From: Halichondria panicea
Lineage: Eukaryota > Porifera > Demospongiae > Suberitida > Halichondriidae
Direction of reading: 5' to 3'
Assembly: GCF_963675165.1 (NCBI RefSeq)
Contig: NC_087378.1
Location: forward strand, 398,562-462,561
DNA: 64,000 nt
Notes under the pieces: model-generated
Database searches by the model: none
What the model was told of the DNA's origin: nothing
Seen by the model: only the letters and a program-made list of their open reading frames with translations
Program-made: the position numbers and the translations under genes
Part shown: positions 38,052 through 49,927 of the stretch, in pieces
Layout of the letters: the number at the start of each line of letters is the position of its first letter
Position numbering within the stretch: the stretch's first letter is position 1

Positions 38052-39074
38052 CTACTCTGAAAAAACGGTGTAATTTTTACCACGATTATTGTCCCAAAAT
38101 TCTTGTCCACCAGTTTTGTATTGAATACAGAATATAACGTCGTCACCGTTGATTGGGAGCTCAAACGTGAACCTGTCCGTAGCTCCGTCGTTAGCACAAA
38201 ATACTGCCTTAGTATCGTGACTAGATCTCCAATTATCATGAGTCCATCTTATAACAATGTCCTTATCGTACGAGAGATTTGCAACACGTACAGTTCCTTG
38301 TAACGATCTTGATTCTTCGCGAACGTTGTCCAATACCACACACTGTTTGTTGACCCGATGAAAAAAGTCCGGTTCCAGACTAGGTTGAGTGAACTCGAGC
38401 CTGTGTCTGTGTGTTGGGGGGGAGGGTGGGGAGTTCAGCCGCTTGAGGATTGGAGACGTTTGACATTTGAGAATTGTGTTTCGTGTTGTATTGATGGTCA
38501 GTTCGGAAAGTTTGGTCGAGCTTTTTGGAGGACTTTTGTCAGGGCTTTCTGAAGATGTTGTCAAACGTTTTGCATATTTCTGTCCACCAGTGGCTAAGCG
38601 TACACCTGCCGAGAGGTCATCGGAGTACGGAACAATTTTGTTTGCTGTGTAAGAGGAGTCTTGCTTGGATAGTTCGTAGACAGCTTTTATGAGAGGAAGT
38701 CCTTGAGAGTCGGCAAATCGAACGCTTTTTGCTTTCCTCAACGGTATGAGAGCAGTCGTGCGAGTGTAGTCTTCTCTGAGAACATTTGGAACAGATCTGC
38801 TCTTTGTTAGAGGTGCTCTCGATGGCTGTGTATTGTAGAGGTCTCCACTTAAATAGTTGAATCCACCAGTAGGGCTTGTACTCATTAGCTCTAGCTCTGC
38901 TGCCAAGCTTTCCAAAGTGAAACGAGGAGTTACAATGCTGTCTGAATAAGGGGCAGTCAGTGTAGGGCTGTTTCCTACCGACCCAGTTTCAGAGTTTCTT
39001 CTTCCGAATGGAGTGAAACGGCTGAACGTCGAACGAGGAAGAGTATCTACCATTGCCATGTCTGCTTCACTCAT
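38052..39074 (-). CDS. Protein phosphatase 1 glycogen-targeting regulatory subunit (PPP1R3 family)
   Basis: Single coding exon of 340 residues. KSVRFAD at about residue 116 is the RVxF-type docking motif for the PP1 catalytic subunit. The C-terminal third is a CBM21 carbohydrate-binding domain: GTVRVANLSYDKDIVIRWTH, DRFTFELPI, IQYKTGGQEFWDNNRGKNY, with the WDNNxGxNY glycogen-binding signature intact. Such subunits bring PP1 to glycogen to activate glycogen synthase and inhibit phosphorylase. The vertebrate family has several members (R3A-R3G), and I cannot assign orthology; the absence of a membrane anchor excludes the R3A type. The N-terminal half is Ser/Thr-rich and probably disordered. Confidence 0.92.
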   Translation of the reverse strand: MSEADMAMVDTLPRSTFSRFTPFGRRNSETGSVGNSPTLTAPYSDSIVTPRFTLESLAAELELMSTSPTGGFNYLSGDLYNTQPSRAPLTKSRSVPNVLREDYTRTTALIPLRKAKSVRFADSQGLPLIKAVYELSKQDSSYTANKIVPYSDDLSAGVRLATGGQKYAKRLTTSSESPDKSPPKSSTKLSELTINTTRNTILKCQTSPILKRLNSPPSPPTHRHRLEFTQPSLEPDFFHRVNKQCVVLDNVREESRSLQGTVRVANLSYDKDIVIRWTHDNWRSSHDTKAVFCANDGATDRFTFELPINGDDVIFCIQYKTGGQEFWDNNRGKNYTVFSE

Positions 39075-39662
39075 GTGTTTGCGGTAGATCTTCCCGTAGT
39101 AAACACCAACTTTTGTAAATTGAGATAGTCAAAGAACCTCTTTGGTCTCTAGCTATAACTAAAAACTGGCTGCTTTGCACGGGCTAGGCAACACTTTCTC
39201 GCATGGACATCAGGCGGAGCAAACAGGGCTGCTAATAACATGTGGACCTCAGAATTTTTGTCTCCACACATTATATTGCCACGCAGGAAGTGCATGTTGT
39301 TCACATGCAGCTGCAGGAAATTAATGAAGGCGTATAAACACATTCAGACACGCCCACTTTTTCACACCGCTAGTTGGGCGTGACAAAACTCTGGGATTGG
39401 TCACGCCCATTATTTTAAAGCCATGTGCATTGCTTGAAGCCGGCCGAGGCTGATTGGGTCTGCGTAGCTGTGCCTTGCAGTAGGTGAAGGATTGTCCATC
39501 TCTGCAAAATACTGAAGAGTGGTAAGTCTTTTGTAACCAAGTTATCTCCCCTCAATTTAATTTAATTATGTACATAAACAAATTAAATACAGACACACCC
39601 CTCACACGTACCCCTCTTCGTACACACATTTCACAGCGTCCAAGTTCCTCCCAAGATAAAAG
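39075..39662. promoter_or_regulatory. Divergent promoter region, PPP1R3/SLC35A
   Basis: 588 bp between opposed start codons. It includes an inverted GGGCGTGAC (39376-39384) / GTCACGCCC (39400-39408) pair flanking an ATTGG (reverse CCAAT) at 39396-39400. No TATA box is obvious. Promoter function is inferred from position. Confidence 0.5.
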
Positions 39663-42600
39663 ATGGTGAGCAATACTACGATGAAGTATGCGAGTCTGAT
39701 CGTACTGGTCATTCAAAATACGGCCCTCGTTTTAACCCTCCGATACTCACGCAGAGGCAGTGAGGGGGTTCCCCTGTACACAGTGTCTACGGCAGTCGTT
39801 ATGACAGAGCTCACAAAGTTCATTATCTCAATATGTGGACTGTTGTACAAAAGTAACAGCCTCAATAAAACGCTTAACATGCTCTACGACGGGATTTTTG
39901 AGAATCTAAGTGATACACTCAAGTTATCGGTTCCCGCCGTTCTCTACACAATCCAAAACAACCTCTTGTACGTTGCTCTGAGCAACCTGGATGCTGCTAC
40001 TTTTCAGGTATGATGAATAATTTACATAATACATTTTTTTTATGGTTAATCACTTATATGTATTCTAATTACTTGAGCTTATAAGGAGACCACCGTTGCT
40101 ACTATACTTGAGGCGTGGTTAAGTTTTAGTTTATACATTGTTCTACAAGGGTGAGGTTGAGTGGGGGTTACCAGCAGATAACAATATAAGTGCGCATTCA
40201 TCCTATCTGATCCATAAATGATACAATACCAGTTGTAAAGCAGCTGCACCCTCTGTCTGCATACATCCATGATGACCATCCCCACCCCCCTTGCAGGTGA
40301 CGTACCAGCTGAAGATCCTCACCACTGCCCTCTTCTCGGTCCTCCTACTCAACAGGAAGCTCAACAGCCTCAAGTGGGCCTCACTTGTCATTCTTATGTT
40401 TGCAGTAGCCCTGGTGCAGGTGAGACTGGCTTGCTCACAGCTACACACAGTGTTTGGGGCTCATAGATAGAAAAAAGAGAGCCCATAAATAATTCTTTCT
40501 TCTATCTTATGGTTAGATACCATAAAGTCTGTATGTCAGCATTGCTGTATCTCAGTATTACTGGTGTTTATACCACATTATCATGTTTTCCTAATGTTGT
40601 ATGGGTTGTGGTTATGTTTTTGTCTGAGGTTTTCACATATCCATACATCTGGCTAATTGCTGAGCAACCCGTTATCTCCCAGTTTCCCTCTTGCTTTCTA
40701 CCAGAATTGTAATAATAATTCTGAGAATAGTTTCTCAATTTCACTAATAACATTACAGAGTTCATACTTCATAAGTTCCTACTTAATCATTCCCATAATA
40801 TTGGAGCTTAGACTATAATTTTCCCACCCACCTATACACTCTGACTCACTTCCATCCCCACACACATTGCACTCCTATCCCTTACCCCCCCCCCCCACAC
40901 ACACACACACAGTGGCCGAGTGGTGATAGTGCTAGAGATGAAGACCCTGGTGAGCAGTCATCATCGCCTGTCATCGGAGTGGGGGCCATCCTCCTGGCCT
41001 GTGTCTCCAGTGGGTTCTCTGGGGTCTATATTGAGAAGATACTCAAACAGTCCCAGACCTCCATGTGGATCAGGAACATTCAACTCTGTGAGAGCTCAGC
41101 TCACAATATCATTGACTTCTTATAATAGCAATTAAGTGTATTGCACTGGGAATTCAGTCTCACTACTACTAACTTCCTACGTAACATTATATATAGTCCA
41201 ACTAGTATACAATGCGTGTATTATTTAGTATGAGCTTACGGGTTAGCTACGGTGTACATGTATTAATTACATGGAGTTGCCATGTTAATGTTCATTAGTA
41301 GGTTTCATTATTGTGTCTTTCCCTTCAGCTTTGATGAGCCTGTTTATTGGCCTGTTTGGAGTCTTCCTCAGCGACTGGAGTGCAGTGTCAGAGAGAGGAT
41401 TCTTCTATGGCTACTCTAGTGTCGTGGTCACTGTGGTTATTCTACAGGTGGGTAGTCACTAGTCTCTTCTCTGGCAGAGCCTAGCTGTATGTGCGTGTAT
41501 TTGTTGTCACAATTATGTTTCTGGCTAGGTAGTCCGATATTGAGTTGGATTAAGGAGACCACTAGACTAGGAGTGTTGTAAACAAATGAAGTGTATAGTC
41601 TCTCACAGGAGCACATGTCAGTCACAGGAACACGTGTCAGTTACGTGACCCTGTCTCTCATAATCTTACTATTCAACGCTATTGTAGTGTTACCAATATT
41701 GTATGGGAGTCATGTAAACGTATAGCTGTTATGGATTAATGCTGTATTGGATGGTATGTGAGATTGGTAACTCTATCCTTATGGGTTGTCTGCTGTCTCA
41801 TAATACACAAGCGTTCTTGATGGCCGTACATGTACAGTGCCTGTGGCCGCACATATACAGTGCCTGTGTATTTTGTTATGAATTTTGCTTCTTGGCGCCT
41901 AGCTACTAAAGGTTTGTAGGTTGTATATGCACCAGGTTTGACTTTATTCTGTCCTACAAGTCATAGCAGGTGGTATGTTTTTGTTTCGTGGTTAGACAGC
42001 CCTTAGACCAATGCTGAATTGTAGGGCTTTTATTTTCATAATCAAAAAATTGAAGCTATATATAGTGTTAATTTATTACCGTTCAAGTTCTGCATCTGTT
42101 GGTACGTAGTTATGTAGGTTATAAGAGCACTAAGTCTTGGTACTGTGTATCATTATTATGACTACTCACTCAATACTTATAATAATCATGGATGTGTGTT
42201 ACACGGCACTTTGTAGCTAATTATGAGACTAATTAAGTTATTAATTGATATTAAGTTGTAGTTTTCAAAATTACATGTACCCCCCCCCCCCCCACACATT
42301 CACACACACAGGCTGTGGGGGGTCTGATAGTGGCCGCAGTAATGAAATATGCCGACAACATCCTCAAAGGATTTGCCACCTCCCTCTCCATCGTCCTCTC
42401 CTCTTTTGTCTCTTACTTCTTTCTCTCTGACTTTCATCCCACTTGGTGAGTTGCTCCTACCATAATTGTTTTTAGCTATAATAGCTGCACATGTTGGGCT
42501 TACTGTGAGAGAGATGCCTTACGTTATAAACATAGACTTGTCTGGTAGAAGCGTTGCATCCTGGTTACAGCTTTTTTACTGTTGTACAGAAAGCCCCTAT

Positions 42601-43021
42601 TAAAAAGCAAGCCATGAAATGCCACCCACTTGTGGAGAGCAGTGTCACCCATGCTCAGGATTCAACAGTGTGTTGACATCCCTTTGCAATTAAGATCAGT
42701 ACATTTTATGTTTTCGTTGAATCCTTGTGTGTGTTCAGTCAGCTTTGCATGCTGTGTACATGTGCCGTGTACATGTGCTGTGTACATGTGCTGAGTGCAT
42801 GCCAGCCACTAACAAGGATCAAGTATTGTATAATACTAGTCTATATAAAACTGTTCATATTAACCTACTACATACTCCCGTACAGGTTCTTTGTGATGGG
42901 GGCCACCTTTGTATTGCTGGCAACATTCTTGTATGGTAAGCCTCAGCCTCGAACTGACACCTCGCCAATGGCTGATCAAACTGGACATGTTGTCAAAACA
43001 AATGTTGTTAAAATTTCTTAG
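39663..43021 (+). CDS. SLC35A: UDP-sugar (UDP-GlcNAc/UDP-Gal) Golgi transporter
   Basis: Six exons: 39663-40007, 40297-40419, 40913-41087, 41329-41447, 42312-42445 and 42886-43021, 343 residues in phase. It is a multi-spanning membrane protein with the family blocks [67 protein letters not shown] and [16 protein letters not shown]. These match SLC35A2/A3 (UDP-galactose and UDP-N-acetylglucosamine antiporters); the sequence does not decide between them. Acceptors of exons 3 and 5 are both poly-C plus CA-repeat tracts. Divergent from the PPP1R3 gene. Confidence 0.94.
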
Positions 43022-43486
43022 CTTTACAGACAGACAATAGCTATATTATTTATTTCTATTCCTAATTTTTAAGGAGAATTCACCCCTTCCCATGCATCAT
43101 GTGTAGGCATTATTCATTGTACATGCTTGTCATAATGTCATCCCCTAATAATCGTTTAACTAAACAAGTTGGCAGGGCGATATACCAAGAACTGTATCTT
43201 AATAATAGTAATTAATTATCATTATTATCAATCTGCCTTAATAATAGTAATTAATTATCAATCTACCCAGCGAGGTGCCACACCCAGATTCAGCTTAAAG
43301 GGGAATGGGATTTTCCCTAGTCCCTGCCATATCTACAATGTAGTTGGGGAGGTTATCACTTATACGTTACCCCAACTACTGACAGGTTACTCCACACTGT
43401 TGTATATATATATATTATAGGTACGTACACCAACAATAAATAGCTACTGTAACAATGTTGACACAAGTTAGCTGAAGCTTTGTCTA
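43022..43486. other. Convergent intergenic region, SLC35A/GST
   Basis: 465 bp with no gene. AATAATAGTAATTAATTATC occurs twice (about 43200 and 43242) as a short direct repeat. Confidence 0.6.
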
Positions 43487-45490
43487 TTAGGAGAATTTTG
43501 TATCTCTGTTGTGAGGTGCGTTGAAGTCAATGTCTGGGCCAATGGCCACTATTCCGTGGGGATTAATCTGCAGGTGACTCTCCTGGTAATGAAAAAGAAA
43601 ACATGATACAATAGAACATTTTACAGGTAACACAGTGCAAAAGAGCTCTGCTCTGCTATAAACCGCATGTTCAACTCCACAGTCTACATGTAGTGTATAT
43701 ACAAAACTAAACACTAAAACTCTATAGATCTGCTGCATATTTGACCCTATAAGCATTCACCCGGTGAGTTACTGTACCTGATAGTGGTGCTCGATGTGGT
43801 GTCGGTTGGTGGTATCCCCGAACCCCCTAGTCTGATAGAGGTCACGGAGGTAGTCCCACAGGTGAGGGTAGTCCATTATTCGCTTCTTATTGCACTACAA
43901 GGGTAAGAAAGTGTTCACAACGATCAAAACTGTTAGAGCAAAAAATTGGTTTAAGATTGCTTCTTTATTAGGTATGTATGAATGTAGCAATTCTTGTATG
44001 TACAGACAATGACTAGCGTATCAATAACTACAATGGTAAGAAAGTGTCCACAACAAATTAAAAGCTACTGGAGCAAAAAACTGATTCAGGAAATTGATAC
44101 GGATTACCACCTGTATAATTATACAGACAATGCCCAGCCTTATAAATCAAAATTAATGAGCCACTATTTAGGGCACCTAGCCTAATTATAACTAGGAATC
44201 AGTGGCGGATCCAGTGCAGGGCACAAGGGGCACGTGCCCCCCCTTTCTGACCAGCTCGAATAAAACTAGCACAAGAAGTGGGTGTGGCTTAGAGCAGCAA
44301 TCAATTATTGCAGCATGCAGAACAGCAGACGATCTCTAGTTGTAGACTTTTGAAGCTAAAGAGCAAAATGATTCCATCCATTTCTGCTATCTCCTGCTAC
44401 TATGTATGTCATACTGTCATCAATCAATCCATGATCAGAAAAGCTACACTGATTGGGCTTTAAAAAAACTGTTGACCTTTTTTTAGTAAACATTTTCTCC
44501 AAACTGCCCCCCCCTTTTCAAAATTCCTGGATCCGCCCCGGGAATGGTAATGTAGACGAGAATTCACCTTAAAATGGCCGACATAGACACAGTCAAAGCG
44601 TGCCAGTGTTGTGTAGAGTCTGACATCAGCCTCAGTGAGGGTGGAGCCAGTGAGATAACGACGAGTGGACAGTACCTCCTCCACACGATCGAGAGCAGCA
44701 AACACCTCACACACGGCCTTGTCATAGGCTTCTTGTTTGGTGGCAAAACCAGCTCGATACACGCCATTGTTGATGTCCCTAAATGGGGGAGGGTTTGATC
44801 AACGCTATATACATCTCTCAACACTTCTCTGTACAAGTAAGCAGCTATATTATAATTATATAATAATAATTATAATTATTATTATATTATTACAGACCTG
44901 TATGAATAAATAGTTTATGTAACATACTTGTAAATCCATTCGTTAACCTCCTCAATCTCCTTCCTCAGCTCCTGGGGGTAAAGGTCAATGGCACGCTGCT
45001 CATCAGTCTCACAGAAATCGTTAAACTCTGAGTTGAGAATTCGAAGTATTTCAGATGACTCATTATTGACGACGGTCTTCGTCTTCTTGTCCCAGAGCAC
45101 AGGGACAGTGAACCTCCCCTCGTACTCAGCGTTGGCAAGGAAGTAGATTTCCCTGAGATGCTCGAACCCATTCACAGTGTCTGGAGTAGCATCTTTGACA
45201 GCAGGGTTGAATCTCCACCCCTTCTCCCCCATGTGATAGTCGACAACATCCATGGTGATGCATTTAGTGAGACCTTTCAGTGATCGTGCAATAATAGTTC
45301 TATGTGCCCACGGACAAGCGTATGAGACGTAGAGGTGGTATCGACCACTCTCTGGGGGGAAGCCACTGCTACCATCTTTAGTGATCCAGTTTCGGAATGA
45401 GCTCGGTTTTCGGACAAATTCCCCTTTCGCATTTGCCCATTTCAATATTTCAGTGCCTTTTTTTGCTTCTGCCATCTTTGATTCGGCCAT
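43487..45490 (-). CDS. Glutathionyl-hydroquinone reductase (Xi-class/ECM4-like GST)
   Basis: Four exons: 45490-44928, 44778-44568, 43894-43778 and 43582-43487, 328 residues. YACPWAHRT at about residue 55 contains the catalytic Cys of the CPWAHR signature; downstream come VPVLWDKK, VNNESSEILRILN, the GVYRAGFA segment, LTEADVRLYTTLARFD and a C-terminal Tyr-rich helix with the TTNRHHIEHHYQ stretch typical of the family. These enzymes reduce glutathionylated hydroquinones using a Cys mechanism. Length matches bacterial and fungal YqjG/ECM4 homologues. The intron between exons 2 and 3 holds a MITE. It shares a 313 bp promoter with DCTN1. Confidence 0.93.
44200..44545. mobile_element. MITE with CAGTGGCGGATCCAG termini
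   Basis: Starts CAGTGGCGGATCCAG and ends in CCTGGATCCGCCCCGG, imperfect terminal inverted repeats about 345 bp apart, with poly-C-rich subterminal segments. No open frame of note. A degenerate relative (end GATCCGCCACTG) is at about 56170-56322. Confidence 0.7.
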
Positions 45491-45803
45491 GTCTGCAACA
45501 ACTTGTTTAATACTTGTCTTGATGGAGGAGCACTTTTATTGAGCAGCACTGTACAGTGCACAGTCCTCTGTGCATGATTTGTGACGTAGGCAGTCAGTGC
45601 AGTTGGGTACGGGTGGAGCTGGTCTCCTCGATAATAGCCGCAGTTATGGCACCTTCTGGAAATGATCATTAACCTAACAAATGAATTATTTCTACCAAAA
45701 TCAGTGAATATTTTAATATTTCTTAATTATAAACAACCACTTTTACTGTGTTTAGAGTTTAATAAAGTATCCAACCAACTATAGCTAGCTAGCTCTAGCT
45801 ACA

Positions 45804-48800
45804 ATGGCTGAAGGATCGGGAACGGAGTTTAAAGTGGGCATGAGGGTCACAGTCAAGGACAAGGGCTATGCTGGGACCATCAGGTGAGGCCAAGAATGCT
45901 CACCATTGTAAATATGGCATGTATGGAATATCTGTGTTATCTCCTATAATCTATACGTGTACCTGACGATGATGGGTACGTTTATAACTCATACTAATAT
46001 CGACTGTGGTATAGGTTTCTAGTGTAGCCAGATGAGGGGGTTTAGTATTATATTCACTGTTTCCCCCCCCCCCCAGGTATGTTGGCGTAACCAAGTTTGC
46101 CCCTGGCAAGTGGGTGGGGGTGGAGCTGGACGAGCCTAAGGGCAAGAACAACGGAGCACTCCAGGGAAAGACATACTTCATGGCCAGAGACAACTACGGA
46201 ATATTTGTCAGGCAGAACCAGATTCTGGTAAGAGAATTTGTTATTCGAGCTCTTTTTAAATTCTCAGCTGGAGGGGTTGTATCAGTGACCTAGTTATCAA
46301 TTGGTTGAGGTGCCAAGTTTTTTCTCTGGCTATAGTTTATAACTGTGTGTAACTTGCTGTCATGACCCTTTACCCACTCTTCAGGCCATACCCAGTGTGA
46401 ATGCTCCTGGGGGCTCTGGGGCACAGTTGAAGAGGCCACTATCTGGCAAGAAGTCCCCCCAGCCCTCTCCTCCAAGATCTGTCCGTCCATCCAAAGAGTC
46501 CCCTCTCCTCGCGTCCCAAGAGGGGCGGAGGAAGACACTCGAGGCTGGCACTGCTAAGAAGGGCAAGAGTGGATCCAGTAGCGGGTCACAGACACCAGAG
46601 CCAACACCTGTGAGTAGTGCGTAGGGTGGTGTGTGTGTGGGTGGTGTGTGTGTGTGTGAGTGATGTGTGTGTGGGTAGTGGGTAGATTGTGGATTTTGAG
46701 AAGCATCGTTTGAAATGTAATGTGTTACTAATATTTAGCTATCTTGTTGTTTCTCCTCCCCTGCAGAAGTTTGCTCCAGAGCCTGCCGCCGTGCCTAATG
46801 AGGTCACTGATCTCCAGCAGAGACTGGCCATCTTACAGGGCAAGAGAGCCGAGGACAAAACCAAGATCAAGGAACTCGAGAAGTACAAGGCCCAGTTCAA
46901 CCAGGTCGGCTAGAATATGGTAGCAGCACATTTTAAATGGTGGCCCAGTGTCAGTTAAGATCGTAATGTGAATGAACAAGCCTATGCAGATTATTGCACG
47001 TGCTTTGTTTTTCATCTTCCATAGATGATGGAGTACAAGCAGAGGTGGAGTGAGTCACAGACAGAGCTGCAGCAGCTACTCAAACTGGCTAAAAAGGTTT
47101 GTGTCCCTCACTGTCTAGATGTGACCATACACACACACACACCCACCTACACCACACACACACCCACACACACACTGTGCAGGAGGCCCGAGAGTGGCAG
47201 CTGGCCAAGGAGAAGGCAGAGGAGGAGTTGGGGGATTTATCTGATGCCGTGGAGATGGCAACTCTTGACAAAGAAATGGCCGAAGAAAGGGTGAGAAATA
47301 GCCACTTATAGTTGTGAGGTTCATAGCTAGTCTAATAGGCAGCACTTGAGTACATGTATGACAAGACCAAACCTTAGCCATAACTGATTGTTTTGAACTA
47401 AAGCGTTACAGTATCGTATTGTTTTGCTCGATCTCTTCAGACTGAGAGCCTCGAGTCAGAGAATGAGGCACTAAAGGAGAAGGTAGAGGAGCTGACCATT
47501 GACCTGGAGATTATCAAGCAGGAGATCAGTGAGAGTGGCGTAGAGGGAGCAGCTGCCAACGCTCAGTTCAAGCAGATAGAGCAGCAGAACTCAAGACTCA
47601 AGGATGCTCTCGTTAGGTGTGTGGATATAATATATCTGCCATAACTAGAGTTAGGAATTACATGTATATCCGGTAATAAATGCATTCCAAAGCTCTCTAA
47701 GCGACTCCAAGTTCCAAGTTTATGGGCTTTCAACTGAAAATTGGCTAAATCAAAAATATTGGCATACCTAATTATACATGTACTGTATGTCCTCACAACT
47801 CCTGGTACTACAGAATGCATGTTTTATCATGTGCTTCTAGTCTTAAGTTCAAGTTATAGTTTATGAATAATTGATAATGTAGCTTACTTGTACATATGAT
47901 TGTACATGTCTAGTGGCCCAACGTGCTGACCTAATACATGTATGTTGCTGTCTCCACTGTCACAGGCTTCGAGACCTGTCAGCCCAGGACAAGCTAGAGC
48001 ACCAGCGAGTGGTCAAGGACTTGGAGAAGAATGCGTCAGAGCTGAACCAACTCAAAGAGGACAGAGATAAGATAGCGAAGGAACTGCAGGTCAGAGCAGC
48101 ATACGTAACGTTGAGTGCTCATAACTTGAGTTAGGATTGTGTTTTTTCACAATTAAAAGTAGCCCTTTGAACTGTGCGTCTTGTGTTTAGATCAATGATT
48201 TGCTCTTAAATCCATTCTCAAAGAAAAGGCTTTGTCTCTTTTGGTGACCTAAACATTTGCAGTTGTAGTTGTGTATTACAAGTTTGTCACAAACTGCTAG
48301 AATGACAGCTACCGTCAGTACAACATAACCCCACCCCCTGTAGGAATCTGATGAGATCATTGACGAGCTCAAGGAACAGGTGGACATTGCCCTAGGCGCT
48401 GAGGAGATGGTGGAGAAACTGACTGACACTAACCTCGAGTTAGAAGAGCAACTGAACACGCTCACAGACACGGTGGCCGACCTCGAGGCCCTCAGGGACT
48501 TGAGTGAGGAGCAGGAAGAGCTGCGGATGGAAGTGGAGCATGAACTGAGGGAGGAGCTAGACCTCAGCCTCAACAGCACTAGACAGGTACACAGGTGGGG
48601 GGGAGAGGGGAGGGGGGGGGTCACTAGAGAGGAAACTTTAATTTGCTGGCATGCCAATACATTGCAAAATAATGCTTCGTTCTCGAGTTTACGCCTAGTT
48701 TTGTTGTTTTACTTGGAATTCTACTCTTTCTATTACTGTACATTCACACATGTGTACTGTGTATCTTGCAAATGTTGTTTGGTCTTTCGCTCCTAGTGAA

Positions 48801-49894
48801 TTGTGTACCATTATTAATGGACCACCTTACAATGTATGTAAGCTAGCTCACAGTTTACCAGCCTTTACTATAATTATAGGGACTCTTTCTGTCTTCTACT
48901 GCACTTGCAAATATTTCACACGCCAGGTGGAGCGCAAACTTGATGCAGCCCAAGAGACCATAATTGATCAGCAACAGACGATTGAGAAGTTTCGAGAGCT
49001 GGTCCACAATCTCCAGTCTGATCTGACTGACCTGCGAGAGCGTGGGGAGAGGGCTGGGGACAGTGGGAGCAGTGGGACGGACACTCAGAAGGTCATGAAC
49101 CTCAACGTGCAACTCAAGTCTGCCATCAAGGCACAAGCGAGGGTGAGTGTGCATGTGCTACTGTATCTACTAGGCTATAGTACTGGGGGAGGGCACTATT
49201 TGAAGTGTGAATTAAGGTATACAGTTGTTGTTTTTTACTCTTCTGAGAGTGTATTTTCTGTTCCTCGAGTGTTTTGGTTGTTTCTCTTCAGACGATTGAC
49301 TTTGAGTTGCGTAAGCTGGACGCACAACAAGCAGCTGAGCATATCGACCTTCTCAACTCCTTCATGCCCAACTCATTCCTCGTCAGCGGAGGTACGTTGT
49401 AGGTAGCAGCTGTAATACATTAGTACCACTAGTAGCCACTACCCGACATGCTTACAGTCTTATAGGAGGGATGTCGTTGTACACATACATAGTTAAGGAC
49501 ACAGCATACGTAGTGTAAGGGTTGGCACAATTTCCAGTTTTGTGGTAGCAGCATTGTTCTGATACCACCAACAGTTGTTTTAAAATCCACCAGTTTGATT
49601 TTCGTACGGTAGCAGCATTAATTGTACCACCAACAGTTATTACCATTTCAACCACCCCCCTCCCCCCAGGGGACTATGATGCCCTGTTGGTGCTCATGCT
49701 TCTCCCTCGACTGACCTTCAAGGCGGACATGCTCAAGGATCAGCTGAGACAACAACATAAACTGGACGAGGCTCTCGGATCATTGAGCACCCTCACACCC
49801 CAGCAAGCAGACCAGTTGACCTTTGTACTGGCACTGGTGTACAAGCTGAGCACACTGCAGCTGCTCGTGGCTCGGGCAACAAGGTGAGACAGTG

Positions 49895-49927
<33 letters not shown>
